Positions 26,354 to 34,403 of a stretch of 64,000 nt of DNA are shown piece after piece. The stretch's first letter is position 1. Each line of letters begins with the position of its first letter. The translations under genes were made by a program, and so were the position numbers. The stretch is from Flaviaesturariibacter aridisoli (GTDB lineage: Bacteria; Bacteroidota; Bacteroidia; Chitinophagales; Chitinophagaceae), in the NCBI RefSeq assembly GCF_004343705.1, contig NZ_SKFH01000001.1:248001-312000 (forward strand), written 5' to 3'. The notes beneath the pieces are model-generated. The model was not told where the DNA came from. It did not search any database and saw only the letters and a program-made list of their open reading frames with translations.

Positions 26354-27517
26354 GTGACCGCTTCCCCCCGTCATATTGCGCATTTCGACCTCGACGCTTT
26401 CTTCGTGTCGGTTGAATTGCTGAAGCGTCCCGAGCTCCGGGGCAAGCCCCTGATCGTGGGCGGCGATGGCCAGCGGGGAATCGTGGCGGCCTGCTCCTAC
26501 GAGGCGCGCAGGTTTGGCATCCAGAGCGCCATGCCTTCGGTGACCGCGAAAAAGCTTTGTCCCGAGGCGATCTTCATCTCCGGCTCGCACGGCGAATACA
26601 GCAAGTATTCGCGCCTGGTGACGCAGATTATTGCCGACTCCGTGCCCCATTACGAGAAAGCTTCTATCGACGAATTCTACGTAGACCTCACCGGCATGGA
26701 CAAGTTCTTCGGGGTGTCGCAATACACCCGTGAACTCCGCGAAAAGATCATGCGTGAATCGGGGCTGCCCATTTCGTACGGGCTCTCGGCCAACAAGCTG
26801 GTGAGCAAGATGGCCACCAACGAGGCCAAGCCCAACGGCTTCCTGGAAATCGCCCATGGGCGGGAGACCTCGTTCCTGTGGCCCCTTACCGTAGACAAGA
26901 TCCCCGGCGTGGGTGGCGCTACGCAGCAGCAGCTGTACGGCCTCGGCATCCGCACCATCAAAGACCTGGCGCACACGCCGGCGGAGCACCTCGAAGCCTG
27001 GCTGGGCAAGTGGGGAAAAAAGCTTTGGGAAAAAGCCCACGGCATTTCCGATTCGCCGGTGGAAGCCTACAGCGAGCAGAAGTCGCTGTCGCACGAGACC
27101 ACCTTTTCAGAGGACAGCAACGACCTGGATTTCCTGCATCGCCAGCTTGTGCAGCTCACCGAAGAAACCGCTTATGACTTGCGGAAGGAGGAAAAGCTGA
27201 CGGGCTGTGTTACCGTAAAAATACGGTACTCCGATTTCACCACGGTGTCGCGGCAGGAAGTGGTGGACTACACCGCCTTCGACCCCGTGTTGCTGACGCG
27301 GGTGAAAAACAATTTCGAGAAGCTGTGGAAACGGGGAGAGAAAGTGCGCCTGCTGGGCGTGCGCTTCTCGCACCTCATCCCGGTAACGCTTCAGATGAAC
27401 CTATTCGACGACGCGCTGGAGCAGCTCGAGCTGTTCAAGGCCGTCGACGCGATCAAAAATAAATTCGGCAGCGCGCTGGTACAGAAGGCGGCGACCGTGA
27501 AAAAGAAAGAACCCTGA
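26354..27517 (+). CDS. dinB: DNA polymerase IV (Y family)
   Basis: An error-prone translesion polymerase. The 387-residue protein starts at a GTG. Catalytic acidic residues are in HFDLDAFFVSVE (family: DxDxFF) and ASIDEFYVDLTG. The helix-hairpin-helix block DKIPGVGGATQQQLYGLGI and the little-finger domain (about 240-345) are present. A longer reading from 26207 would run antisense into the Crp-like gene and past the -7 box, so I reject it. The stop codon overlaps the FkbM gene start by 1 nt (TGATG). Confidence 0.93.
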   Translation: MTASPRHIAHFDLDAFFVSVELLKRPELRGKPLIVGGDGQRGIVAACSYEARRFGIQSAMPSVTAKKLCPEAIFISGSHGEYSKYSRLVTQIIADSVPHYEKASIDEFYVDLTGMDKFFGVSQYTRELREKIMRESGLPISYGLSANKLVSKMATNEAKPNGFLEIAHGRETSFLWPLTVDKIPGVGGATQQQLYGLGIRTIKDLAHTPAEHLEAWLGKWGKKLWEKAHGISDSPVEAYSEQKSLSHETTFSEDSNDLDFLHRQLVQLTEETAYDLRKEEKLTGCVTVKIRYSDFTTVSRQEVVDYTAFDPVLLTRVKNNFEKLWKRGEKVRLLGVRFSHLIPVTLQMNLFDDALEQLELFKAVDAIKNKFGSALVQKAATVKKKEP

Positions 27518-28260
27518 TGAACGAGCGCTTCCTGTTCCTGAAAAATGCGGCCAAGAAAGTAGTGGCCCTGCTCCCCTTTGCCCTCACGCAAAACCAGCGC
27601 TACGACCGCGACACGGCGCTCGTGTTGCGGAAAGTATGCCGCCCCGACAGCAACTGCGTGGATGTAGGCGCCCACCGGGGCGAGATACTCGAACTGATGC
27701 GCCGCGCCGCGCCGCGCGGCCACCACTTTGGCTTCGAGCCCCTACCGCAGCTCTTTGCGCGCCTGCGCCAGCGCTACGGCACTGTGCCCAGCGTGCACAT
27801 CTTTCCCTACGCGCTGGCCGAGGAAGCCGGCAGCGCATCCTTTAACTGGGTGAAGACCAACCCGGCCTACAGCGGCCTGCGCAAACGGCACTACGACCGG
27901 CCCAACGAGGAAGACGAGACCATTACGGTGGAAACGCGTCGTCTCGACGATGTGCTGCTGTCGTACGGCCTGCCCGTGCACTTACTCAAGATCGACGTGG
28001 AAGGCGGCGAGCTGGGTGTGCTCCGCGGCGCCACGGAAGTGCTTCGCCGCCACCGCCCGGTGGTGGTGTTCGAGTTCGGGCTCGGTGGCTCCGACGTGTA
28101 CGGCAGCAACCCCGAGCTGCTCTGGGAATTCTTCAGCGCACTCGGCTACCACATCTCGCTCATGGAGCGCTTCCTGGCCGAAGAGCCGCCCTTCACTGCC
28201 GAAGAATTGTCCGACCAGTTTCACCAGCGCAAGAACTATTATTTCATCGCCTACCCGTGA
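27517..28260 (+). CDS. FkbM-family SAM methyltransferase
   Basis: A 247-residue class I methyltransferase of the FkbM type, usually O-methylating sugars or polyketides. The SAM site is CVDVGAHRGEILELM (about residues 45-60). Further family blocks are FGFEPLPQLFARL, the LDDVL block and LLKIDVEGGELGVLRGA. It starts inside the stop codon of the polymerase IV gene, so it is translationally coupled, though a functional link to repair is not obvious. The acceptor is unknown. Confidence 0.87.
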   Translation: MNERFLFLKNAAKKVVALLPFALTQNQRYDRDTALVLRKVCRPDSNCVDVGAHRGEILELMRRAAPRGHHFGFEPLPQLFARLRQRYGTVPSVHIFPYALAEEAGSASFNWVKTNPAYSGLRKRHYDRPNEEDETITVETRRLDDVLLSYGLPVHLLKIDVEGGELGVLRGATEVLRRHRPVVVFEFGLGGSDVYGSNPELLWEFFSALGYHISLMERFLAEEPPFTAEELSDQFHQRKNYYFIAYP

Positions 28261-28261
28261 G

Positions 28262-28362
28262 CGGATCGCTGATGGAGGATGCCGGATGTCAGATGGCGGG
28301 AGAGGAAACGGATCGGGATTTTCAAATCAGACATCCGGCATCCTACATCCGACATCTCCTCC
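28262..28362. repeat. Inverted word-repeat spacer (GGATGTCAGATG family)
   Basis: The left arm 28262-28300, starting 1 nt after the FkbM stop, carries GATGGAGGATGCCGGATGTC. The right arm 28323-28362 carries the inverse CATCCGGCATCCTACATCC. Related words appear at 32298-32400 and 56529-56593. Confidence 0.55.
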
Positions 28363-28370
28363 TACCTTTG
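28363..28370 (+). promoter_or_regulatory. M20 dipeptidase -7 box
   Basis: A perfect TACCTTTG, 27 nt before the ATG at 28398, at the edge of the right arm of the inverted repeat. Confidence 0.55.
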
Positions 28371-28397
28371 ACGCATTCATCAACAATTCATTTTGCC

Positions 28398-29774
28398 ATG
28401 GAACATACCCACACGGCCTGGACCGAATACCAGAAGCAGCACCAGCAGCGCTTTCTCGACGAGATGCTCGAACTGCTGCGCATCCCCTCGATTTCCGCAA
28501 AGAGCGAGCACAAGGACGATATGCGTAAGTGCGCCGAACTCGTGCGGCAGCGCCTGCTCGACTCGGGCTGCGACCGCGCCGAGGTACTGGAAACGGCCGG
28601 CCACCCGGTAGTGTTCGGCGAAAAGATCGTTGATCCCGCCAAGCCTACCGTGTTGGTGTACGGCCACTACGATGTGCAGCCCGCCGACCCGCTGGAGCTC
28701 TGGCACAGCGGCCCTTTCGAGCCGGTGATCAAAGACGGTAAGGTCTTCGCACGCGGCTCCGCTGACGACAAGGGCCAGTTTTATATGCACGTGAAAGCGC
28801 TTGAGACGATGGTCAAGACCGGCTCGCTCGAGTCGAATGTCAAATTCCTCATCGAAGGCGAAGAAGAAGTGGGCTCGCCCAACCTCGGCACCTTCGTAGC
28901 CCAACATAAAGACCTCCTGAAGGCCGACGTCATCCTCATCTCCGACTCGTCGATGATCTCGCTCGACACGCCGTCGCTCGACATCGGCGTGCGCGGCCTC
29001 TCCTACATACAGGTGGAAGTGACCGGTCCCAACCGTGACCTCCACAGCGGCACCTACGGCGGCGCCGTAGCCAACCCGATCACGATGCTGTGCAAGATGA
29101 TCGCCTCGCTGCACGACGAGAACAACCACATCACCATTCCCGGCTTTTACGACGACGTGGTGGAAGCTTCGAAAGAAGAACGCGAGCTGATGGCCCGCGC
29201 GCCCTTCAGTGAGAAGGAATACAAGGAAGATCTCGGCGTGAAAGAGGTGTGGGGTGAGAAAGGCTATACCGTCAACGAGCGCACCGGCATCCGCCCTACC
29301 CTCGAGGTGAATGGCATCTGGGGCGGCTATACGGGCGAAGGCGCCAAGACCGTGCTTCCCTCGAAAGCCTACGCGAAGATCTCCGCCCGCCTGGTGCCCA
29401 ACCAGCAGTCGCGCAAGCTGACCGACATGCTGCTGGAGCACTTCCGCAGCATCGCCCCCGAAGGCGTAACCGTGCACGCCGAAGAGCACCATGGCGGTGA
29501 GCCCTATATGACGCCTATCGACAGCAAAGGCTACCAGGCGGCGGCCAAGGCGATCCAGACGACGTTCGGCAAAGAGCCGATCCCGGTACGCGGCGGTGGC
29601 TCCATCCCCATCTGCTCCATCCTGGAACGCGAGCTGGGCACCAAGATCATCTTCATGGGCTTTGGTCTCGACAACGACAACCTGCACTCGCCCAACGAAA
29701 AATACAACCTGGAGAACTACTACAAGGGCATCGAAACGATCCCGTATTTCCACAAGTTCTTTGCCCAGGGCTAA
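28398..29774 (+). CDS. M20-family dipeptidase
   Basis: A 458-residue zinc dipeptidase of the M20/ArgE-DapE-CNDP class. Zinc ligands and catalytic residues are in VLVYGHYDVQPAD (His and Asp), RGSADDKGQF, the Glu-Glu of LIEGEEEVGSPNL, ISDSSM, and a late histidine in DNDNLHSPNEKYN. A lid/dimerisation domain occupies about residues 185-340 (NRDLHSGTYGGAVANP). I chose the ATG at 28398 because upstream in-frame sequence is the repeat spacer. No signal peptide, so cytoplasmic. Ended by the hairpin at 29799. Confidence 0.93.
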   Translation: MEHTHTAWTEYQKQHQQRFLDEMLELLRIPSISAKSEHKDDMRKCAELVRQRLLDSGCDRAEVLETAGHPVVFGEKIVDPAKPTVLVYGHYDVQPADPLELWHSGPFEPVIKDGKVFARGSADDKGQFYMHVKALETMVKTGSLESNVKFLIEGEEEVGSPNLGTFVAQHKDLLKADVILISDSSMISLDTPSLDIGVRGLSYIQVEVTGPNRDLHSGTYGGAVANPITMLCKMIASLHDENNHITIPGFYDDVVEASKEERELMARAPFSEKEYKEDLGVKEVWGEKGYTVNERTGIRPTLEVNGIWGGYTGEGAKTVLPSKAYAKISARLVPNQQSRKLTDMLLEHFRSIAPEGVTVHAEEHHGGEPYMTPIDSKGYQAAAKAIQTTFGKEPIPVRGGGSIPICSILERELGTKIIFMGFGLDNDNLHSPNEKYNLENYYKGIETIPYFHKFFAQG

Positions 29775-29798
29775 GCGGCAGGAACACGATCTTTACCG

Positions 29799-29827
29799 GC
29801 CGGGAGCGTTGCGCTCCCGGCTTTTTT
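29799..29827 (+). terminator. Dipeptidase terminator
   Basis: A 10-bp perfect stem, GCCGGGAGCG (29799-29808) with CGCTCCCGGC (29812-29821), followed by six Ts. Confidence 0.88.
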
Positions 29828-29924
29828 CTTTCACCGCAGCAGTTGCAGGTGCGCAGGAACGGCTGAGGTAAGACCCGCTCCGGTGTAAGGCCGGCAATTT
29901 GCTACATGCGTCTAAAACCATTTT

Positions 29925-31043
29925 ATGGAGAAAAGGGAATATCCTTTTTATATAAAAGTGACCGCGATCCTTTTGGGACTTGTCCTGACGACCTACATCC
30001 TGAAAGGCCTTGGTGATATCCTGACCCCGCTGGCCTTTGCCGTGATCATTGCCATCCTGCTCAACCCGCTGGTAAATAAGCTGGCGAAGTTCCGCCTCGG
30101 AAAGATCCCCGCCATCATTCTGGCGATGCTGCTGGCGATCCTTGTTTTCGCCGGGATCTTTTATTTTCTCTCCTCGCAGATCATGGGCTTCGGGGAAAAC
30201 CTGCCGGCCCTGAAGGCCAAATTCGGCGGCCTCACGTCGAAGCTGCAGGTCTGGATGCAGCAGAAGTTCGGTCTTTCCCTGCAAAAGCAGGCAAACCTCA
30301 TCAACGAAGCCGCCAACAACAGCAAAGCGCTGATCGGCGGCACCCTCACCACGGTGATCGGCACGCTGGGAGTGCTGCTGCTGCTGCCGGTGTATGTGTT
30401 CCTCTTTCTTTTTTACAAGACCCTCATCCTGAATTTCCTGTTCAAGGTGTTTGCCGAAGACGATGCCAGCAAAGTGGGCGAGATTCTGGGCGAAACGAAG
30501 CTGGCCATCCAGAGTTATATGGTGGGCCTGCTGCTGGAAGCCGCGATCGTGGCCGCCATGAACTCGACCGCCCTCCTCCTGATCGGGGTGAAATATGCGC
30601 TGCTGCTGGGCGTGCTGGGGGCCTTGCTCAATATGCTGCCTTATATCGGCGGCCTCATCGCCATCGGCCTCCCGGTGCTGATGGTTACCGTCACCAGCGA
30701 AGGCTTCAGCAAGCAATTGTGGATCGTGCTGGCGTACCTGTTCATCCAGTTCATCGACAACAACGTGCTGGTGCCGCGCATCGTGTCGTCGAAAGTGAAC
30801 ATCAACGCCCTCATTTCGGTTGTGGTGGTCTTGCTGGGCGGAGCCCTGTGGGGCATCGCCGGCATGTTCCTGTCCATTCCTTTTGTAGGAATACTGAAGA
30901 TCATCTTCGACCGGGTAGAGGGCCTGAAGCCCTGGGGCGAACTCCTCGGCGTAGAGGTGCCCACGAGCTACAACCGGTTTTCTTTCCGGAAAAAGAACGA
31001 CACGTCCGTGGCCGAAAAAGTGGTGAAGAAGTCCGTAGATTAA
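29925..31043 (+). CDS. AI-2E family transporter (PerM-like)
   Basis: A 372-residue inner-membrane protein with about eight hydrophobic helices (for example residues 10-30, 35-55, 60-85, 145-170, 205-250, 260-285, 300-335). PerM/AI-2E signatures include LTPLAFAVIIAILLNPLV and the C-terminal NVLVPRIVSSKVNINAL. Family members export varied small molecules or ions; the name from E. coli TqsA should not be read as proof of autoinducer-2 export. The C-terminal tail is basic and cytoplasmic. Confidence 0.88.
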   Translation: MEKREYPFYIKVTAILLGLVLTTYILKGLGDILTPLAFAVIIAILLNPLVNKLAKFRLGKIPAIILAMLLAILVFAGIFYFLSSQIMGFGENLPALKAKFGGLTSKLQVWMQQKFGLSLQKQANLINEAANNSKALIGGTLTTVIGTLGVLLLLPVYVFLFLFYKTLILNFLFKVFAEDDASKVGEILGETKLAIQSYMVGLLLEAAIVAAMNSTALLLIGVKYALLLGVLGALLNMLPYIGGLIAIGLPVLMVTVTSEGFSKQLWIVLAYLFIQFIDNNVLVPRIVSSKVNINALISVVVVLLGGALWGIAGMFLSIPFVGILKIIFDRVEGLKPWGELLGVEVPTSYNRFSFRKKNDTSVAEKVVKKSVD

Positions 31044-31110
31044 CGCCGGTGGCGCCGCTCAGCAGCTGTACCGCTCGGCCGCCTGCATATTCAAGCTATA
31101 TTAAGAATAA

Positions 31111-31569
31111 ATGGGCTATGTTGCGGGTCTATTCCAAAAGGGTGCAAACGTGAAAACAGAAACGAAAGAAAAGATCCGCATCGACAAGTACCTCTGGTCC
31201 ATCCGCATCTTCAAAACGCGCTCGGAGGCGGCCGCGGCCTGCGAATCGGGTAAAGTTCGACTGGGCGGCAGCCCCGTGAAGGCCGCCCGCGCCGTGGGCG
31301 TCGGCGATGAATACGAGATCCGCACCGAGGCCCGTAAATGGGTGATCAAGGTGACGGCCCTGCTGTCGGCCCGCGTGGCCTACCCCGAGGCGATCAAACA
31401 CTACCTCGACATGACGCCCGAAGAAGCACCGGACCTGAACAAGTTCCAGGCCGCGACCTTCCACACCGGCAAGCGCCGCAGCAAGATCGGGCGCCCCACC
31501 AAAAAGCAGCGCCGCGATATCGAGGACTTCACCGGAGATGACGCCGCGGAGCCCGACACGGAAGCCTGA
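31111..31569 (+). CDS. S4-domain RNA-binding protein (Hsp15/HslR-like)
   Basis: A 152-residue protein with an S4 RNA-binding fold (about residues 20-75: RIDKYLWSIRIFKTRSEAA, then GSPVKAAR). The C-terminus RRSKIGRPTKKQRRDIEDF is the basic tail seen in Hsp15/HslR, which rescues stalled 50S subunits carrying nascent chains. The ATG at 31111 is used; a GTG at 31150 would give a form closer to family length. trmD follows closely (54 nt), so the pair is probably one unit for rRNA/tRNA functions. Confidence 0.88.
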   Translation: MGYVAGLFQKGANVKTETKEKIRIDKYLWSIRIFKTRSEAAAACESGKVRLGGSPVKAARAVGVGDEYEIRTEARKWVIKVTALLSARVAYPEAIKHYLDMTPEEAPDLNKFQAATFHTGKRRSKIGRPTKKQRRDIEDFTGDDAAEPDTEA

Positions 31570-31623
31570 TTGCCGGCCCATAAGACCCATCCCAACCTGC
31601 CCAAACGCCAAGAACCCATCCAG

Positions 31624-32298
31624 ATGCACATCGACTTATTGACCGTACTTCCCGAGCTGCTCGAGAGCCCCCTGAATCATTCCATCATGAAGCGCGCCCA
31701 GGACAAGGGCCACCTCACCGTAACCGTGCACCAGCTCCGTAAATGGGCCGTGAACGCCTACGGGCAAGTGGACGACTACCAGTACGGTGGCGGCGCCGGT
31801 ATGGTGATGATGTGTGAGCCGCTGGTGGCCGCCATCGAGGAGCTGCAGCGCGAGCGCCGCTTCGACGCGATCATCTACATGACGCCCGACGGCGAGCGCT
31901 TTGAGCAAAAGACCGCCAACCGGTTGTCGCTCCTCCAAAACATACTGATCATCTGCGGGCACTACAAGGGTATCGACCAGCGGGTGCGCGACCACTTTGT
32001 AACGCACGAGATCTCTATCGGCGACTATGTGCTGAGCGGCGGCGAGCTGGCCGCGGCCGTGCTCGTAGACGCCATCGGCCGCCTGCTGCCAGGCGTGCTC
32101 AACGACGAGACCTCCGCCCTGACCGACTCCTTCCAGGACGGCCTGCTGGCGCCGCCTGTATACACACGGCCCGCGGAGTTTCGCGGCTGGAAGGTGCCCG
32201 ACATCCTGCTCAGCGGCGACCCCCGGAAGGTGGAAGAGTGGCGCCACGACGAAGCCGTGAAGCGCACCGAAGAACGCCGCCCCGACCTATTGGATTGA
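31624..32298 (+). CDS. trmD: tRNA (guanine-37-N1)-methyltransferase
   Basis: TrmD methylates G37 next to the anticodon and prevents frameshifts. The 224-residue protein (ATG at 31624, [12 protein letters not shown]) has the trefoil-knot SPOUT signatures: [29 protein letters not shown] and [14 protein letters not shown]. It is usually found in rpsP-rimM-trmD-rplS; here it lies 6.9 kb downstream of rimM with unrelated genes between. The stop codon runs straight into the repeat at 32298. Confidence 0.96.
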   Translation: MHIDLLTVLPELLESPLNHSIMKRAQDKGHLTVTVHQLRKWAVNAYGQVDDYQYGGGAGMVMMCEPLVAAIEELQRERRFDAIIYMTPDGERFEQKTANRLSLLQNILIICGHYKGIDQRVRDHFVTHEISIGDYVLSGGELAAAVLVDAIGRLLPGVLNDETSALTDSFQDGLLAPPVYTRPAEFRGWKVPDILLSGDPRKVEEWRHDEAVKRTEERRPDLLD

Positions 32299-32400
32299 TG
32301 TCTGATGTCGGATATCTGATATTGAAAAGATCGCCTTGCGATCTTTTCAATATCCGTCGCCCGCCAAATCAGCGATCCGGGATCAGACTTCCGCCATTAG
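32298..32400. repeat. Inverted word-repeat spacer (TGATGTC family)
   Basis: TGATGTCTGATGTCGGATAT starts at the trmD stop, and inverse words (AAATCAGCGATCC, GGATCAGACTTCCG) lie at 32366-32393. A perfect 17-bp hairpin (32318-32354) forms the inner part. Confidence 0.55.
32318..32354. terminator. Perfect 17-bp hairpin after trmD
   Basis: GATATTGAAAAGATCGC (32318-32334) pairs perfectly with GCGATCTTTTCAATATC (32338-32354), loop CTT. There is no T-run outside the stem on the plus strand, but the stem itself carries TTTT. A strong transcript-end structure for trmD, possibly protecting the 3' end. Confidence 0.65.
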
Positions 32401-32403
32401 AAA

Positions 32404-32421
32404 GCCCCGCTTTTGCGGGGC
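32404..32421 (-). terminator. Terminator of the PorP/SprF-like gene
   Basis: Stem GCCCCGC (32404-32410) with GCGGGGC (32415-32421), loop TTTT. On the minus strand it is followed by TTTCT, about 90 nt after the porP-like stop. Confidence 0.65.
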
Positions 32422-32508
32422 ATTCAATAAGCAGGCAGTTCTACACGTTTCCGTGTGTTGTTTGGGAAACTTGATTTCAGCAGGTTGGAGGGATAAGGTA
32501 TCGGGAAA

Positions 32509-33525
32509 TCAGAATTTCGGGCAATTCAGCTTCGGCAGGTGATCCGCCGGCTTGGCGATGTAGATGAGCGACAGCTCGATACCACCGCGCATGTTGGAAG
32601 CCGCTTTCAGCGAAGAGACGTTGATGTCGTAGCTCGCACCCACGCGGAAAGAGCCGAATTCAAGGCCGAGGTAGGGAATGATCGCGTCTTTGAAGCGGTA
32701 CCAGCTGCCTACGTAGAAGCTGGTGGGTGCGTCGGACTGCTGGTTGAGGTTCCACTCGTAGGCGCCGCCCAGCATCGTGTTGGTGGCGTTGGCCTGGCGG
32801 CTGTAGTTGGCGCTGAAGTGAATGGCGTTGAACTCACCCACCGGCAGGCGGGCGCCACCGTGCACGGTTACGCGGGGCTGGAGGAAGTATTCGCCCTTGT
32901 TGAACGTTTCTTTCTGGCGGTTGATGTGGTACATCGACACGCCGAGGTAAATGTTGTTGTCGCCGTTGGTAGTGCCGCTATAGAGGGCGCCGGCGTTTAC
33001 ATCGAGGTAAGAAACCGAGAGCTTGCCTTTGTCGGAAAAGTCTTCGGAAGTAACGCCCGTGAAGCCATCGGAGCGGAGCATGTCTTCGAAGTTGAGGCCC
33101 ACTACGTTGAGGCGTTTGTTGACATACGAGCCCTGGAAGCCGAGGCCGATCTGGTTGGAACCTTCCTCGTCGAGGGCCTTGTGGTAGGAAGTAGAGAAGG
33201 AGACGACGTTGTTCTGCAGGGCGCCGTTGCCGCTCTTGTCGGAGAACATCATCACGCCGAAGCCGAACACATCGTTCTCGGGGATCCGGTTCTTCAGGAT
33301 GCCCATATCGGCAGAAGCGGTATAGGTGGTAAATGCGTTGTTGATCGTCGGCCACTGGTTGCGGTAGTTGCCGGCCACGCGTACGGTGCCGTCGAACTTA
33401 CCCGTCAGCGCCGGGTTCAGCGTAAGCGGGGAGACGAAGAACTGGGAAAAATTCGGATCCTGTGCCTGCACAGAAAAAAAGCCCAGACACAGTATGATGG
33501 TTGCGTAAAGACGGTTCATGCTCAC
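32509..33525 (-). CDS. PorP/SprF-family type IX secretion outer-membrane protein
   Basis: A 338-residue outer-membrane barrel of the PorP/SprF family, linked to type IX secretion and adhesin attachment. Signal peptide MSMNRLYATIILCLGFFSVQAQ is followed by the diagnostic DPNFSQFFVSPLTLNPALTGKFDG. Family blocks (FGFGVMMFSDKSG, YHKAL) and the closing strand GGIELSLIYI follow. Genomes often have several paralogues, each next to a large adhesin gene; here it stands alone, with upp upstream on the same strand. It could be PorP itself, but the porKLMN partners are not in view. Confidence 0.88.
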   Translation of the reverse strand: MSMNRLYATIILCLGFFSVQAQDPNFSQFFVSPLTLNPALTGKFDGTVRVAGNYRNQWPTINNAFTTYTASADMGILKNRIPENDVFGFGVMMFSDKSGNGALQNNVVSFSTSYHKALDEEGSNQIGLGFQGSYVNKRLNVVGLNFEDMLRSDGFTGVTSEDFSDKGKLSVSYLDVNAGALYSGTTNGDNNIYLGVSMYHINRQKETFNKGEYFLQPRVTVHGGARLPVGEFNAIHFSANYSRQANATNTMLGGAYEWNLNQQSDAPTSFYVGSWYRFKDAIIPYLGLEFGSFRVGASYDINVSSLKAASNMRGGIELSLIYIAKPADHLPKLNCPKF

Positions 33526-33581
33526 ATAAGTTAGGAGAGTGGAAAATTAAGATTTATTTTAATACACACCCAAATAAATCG

Positions 33582-34244
33582 TCAGCTCTGGATTTTCGGT
33601 CCGAAGGCGAGATCGCCCGCGTCGCCGAGGCCGGGCACGATATAACCCTTGGCGGTGAGCTCCTCGTCGATGGCGCCGCACCAGATGGTGGCGTCGGGAA
33701 TGTGGCGCTGCACGTGCTCGATGCCTACGGAGCAGGCAATGGCAGCCACGATGTGGATGTTCTTGGGCTCACCCTCCTCGCGGAGGTACTGCACCGTCTT
33801 TACCAGCGAGGCGCCGGTGGCCAGCATCGGGTCCGACAGGATCAGGATCCGGTTTTCAATGTCGGGGGAAGAGTAATATTCCAGGGCGATCTCGAAAGAG
33901 CCGTCCGGGTTGTGCTTGCGGTACGCCGACACAAAGGCGCAGTCGGCCTTGTCGAAGTAGTTCAGCAGGCCCTGGTGCAGGGGCAGGCCGGCGCGCAGGA
34001 TGGTGGTCAGCACCGGCTGCTCGCCCAGTACCTGGGCGGGGGCGGTGCCCAGCGAGGTCGTCACTTCGATGTCACGCGTGGGCAGGATCTTCGAGATTTC
34101 GTAGGCAGCGATCTCTCCGATGCGCTCGAGGTTGCGCCGGAACCGCATCCGGTCCTTCTGGATCTCGGTGTCGCGCAGCTCGGCGACCCAGTTGCTCACC
34201 AGCGAGTGCTCCTCGCTCAGATTAATTACCATTCCTGTTGACAT
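33582..34244 (-). CDS. upp: Uracil phosphoribosyltransferase
   Basis: Salvages uracil to UMP using PRPP. The 220-residue protein carries the PRPP loop ILILSDPMLATGASLVK and the uracil-binding C-terminal block GYIVPGLGDAGDLAFGP. The ATG at 34244 is preferred over an in-frame TTG at 34253, since the -7 box TAGTTTTG overlaps that TTG. Divergent from anmK. Confidence 0.94.
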   Translation of the reverse strand: MSTGMVINLSEEHSLVSNWVAELRDTEIQKDRMRFRRNLERIGEIAAYEISKILPTRDIEVTTSLGTAPAQVLGEQPVLTTILRAGLPLHQGLLNYFDKADCAFVSAYRKHNPDGSFEIALEYYSSPDIENRILILSDPMLATGASLVKTVQYLREEGEPKNIHIVAAIACSVGIEHVQRHIPDATIWCGAIDEELTAKGYIVPGLGDAGDLAFGPKIQS

Positions 34245-34250
34245 AGCGGC

Positions 34251-34258
34251 CAAAACTA
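34251..34258 (-). promoter_or_regulatory. upp -7 box, leaderless spacing
   Basis: On the minus strand this reads TAGTTTTG, a perfect TAnnTTTG, 6 nt before the upp ATG at 34244. Confidence 0.55.
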
Positions 34259-34262
34259 AGAT

Positions 34263-34396
34263 AAATGTGCTAATCTGCTAATGTGCTGGTCCGCTAATGC
34301 GGGTTCTGTACCAACATTAAAAGAAGGAGCGTCTCGACAACGTCGGAGCATTGGCCTGTCAGCCCATTAGCAGACAAGCAGATTAGCACATTACAT
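34263..34396. repeat. Inverted word-repeat spacer (GCTAATCTGCTAATG family)
   Basis: The left arm 34265-34300 reads GTGCTAATCTGCTAATGTGC. The right arm 34361-34394 is the inverse (CATTAGCAGACAAGCAGATTAGCACA). It lies between two divergent genes, with a -7 box on each side. The same words occur at 54666-54802. Confidence 0.6.
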
Positions 34397-34399
34397 TTG
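34392..34399 (+). promoter_or_regulatory. anmK -7 box, leaderless spacing
   Basis: A perfect TACATTTG ending 4 nt before the anmK ATG at 34404. It begins inside the right arm of the word repeat. Confidence 0.58.
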
Positions 34400-34403
34400 T
34401 GCA

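Noticed and set aside
28380-29753. A 457-codon minus-strand frame opposite the M20 dipeptidase
   Set aside because: Antisense shadow; the plus strand has all metal-ligand motifs.
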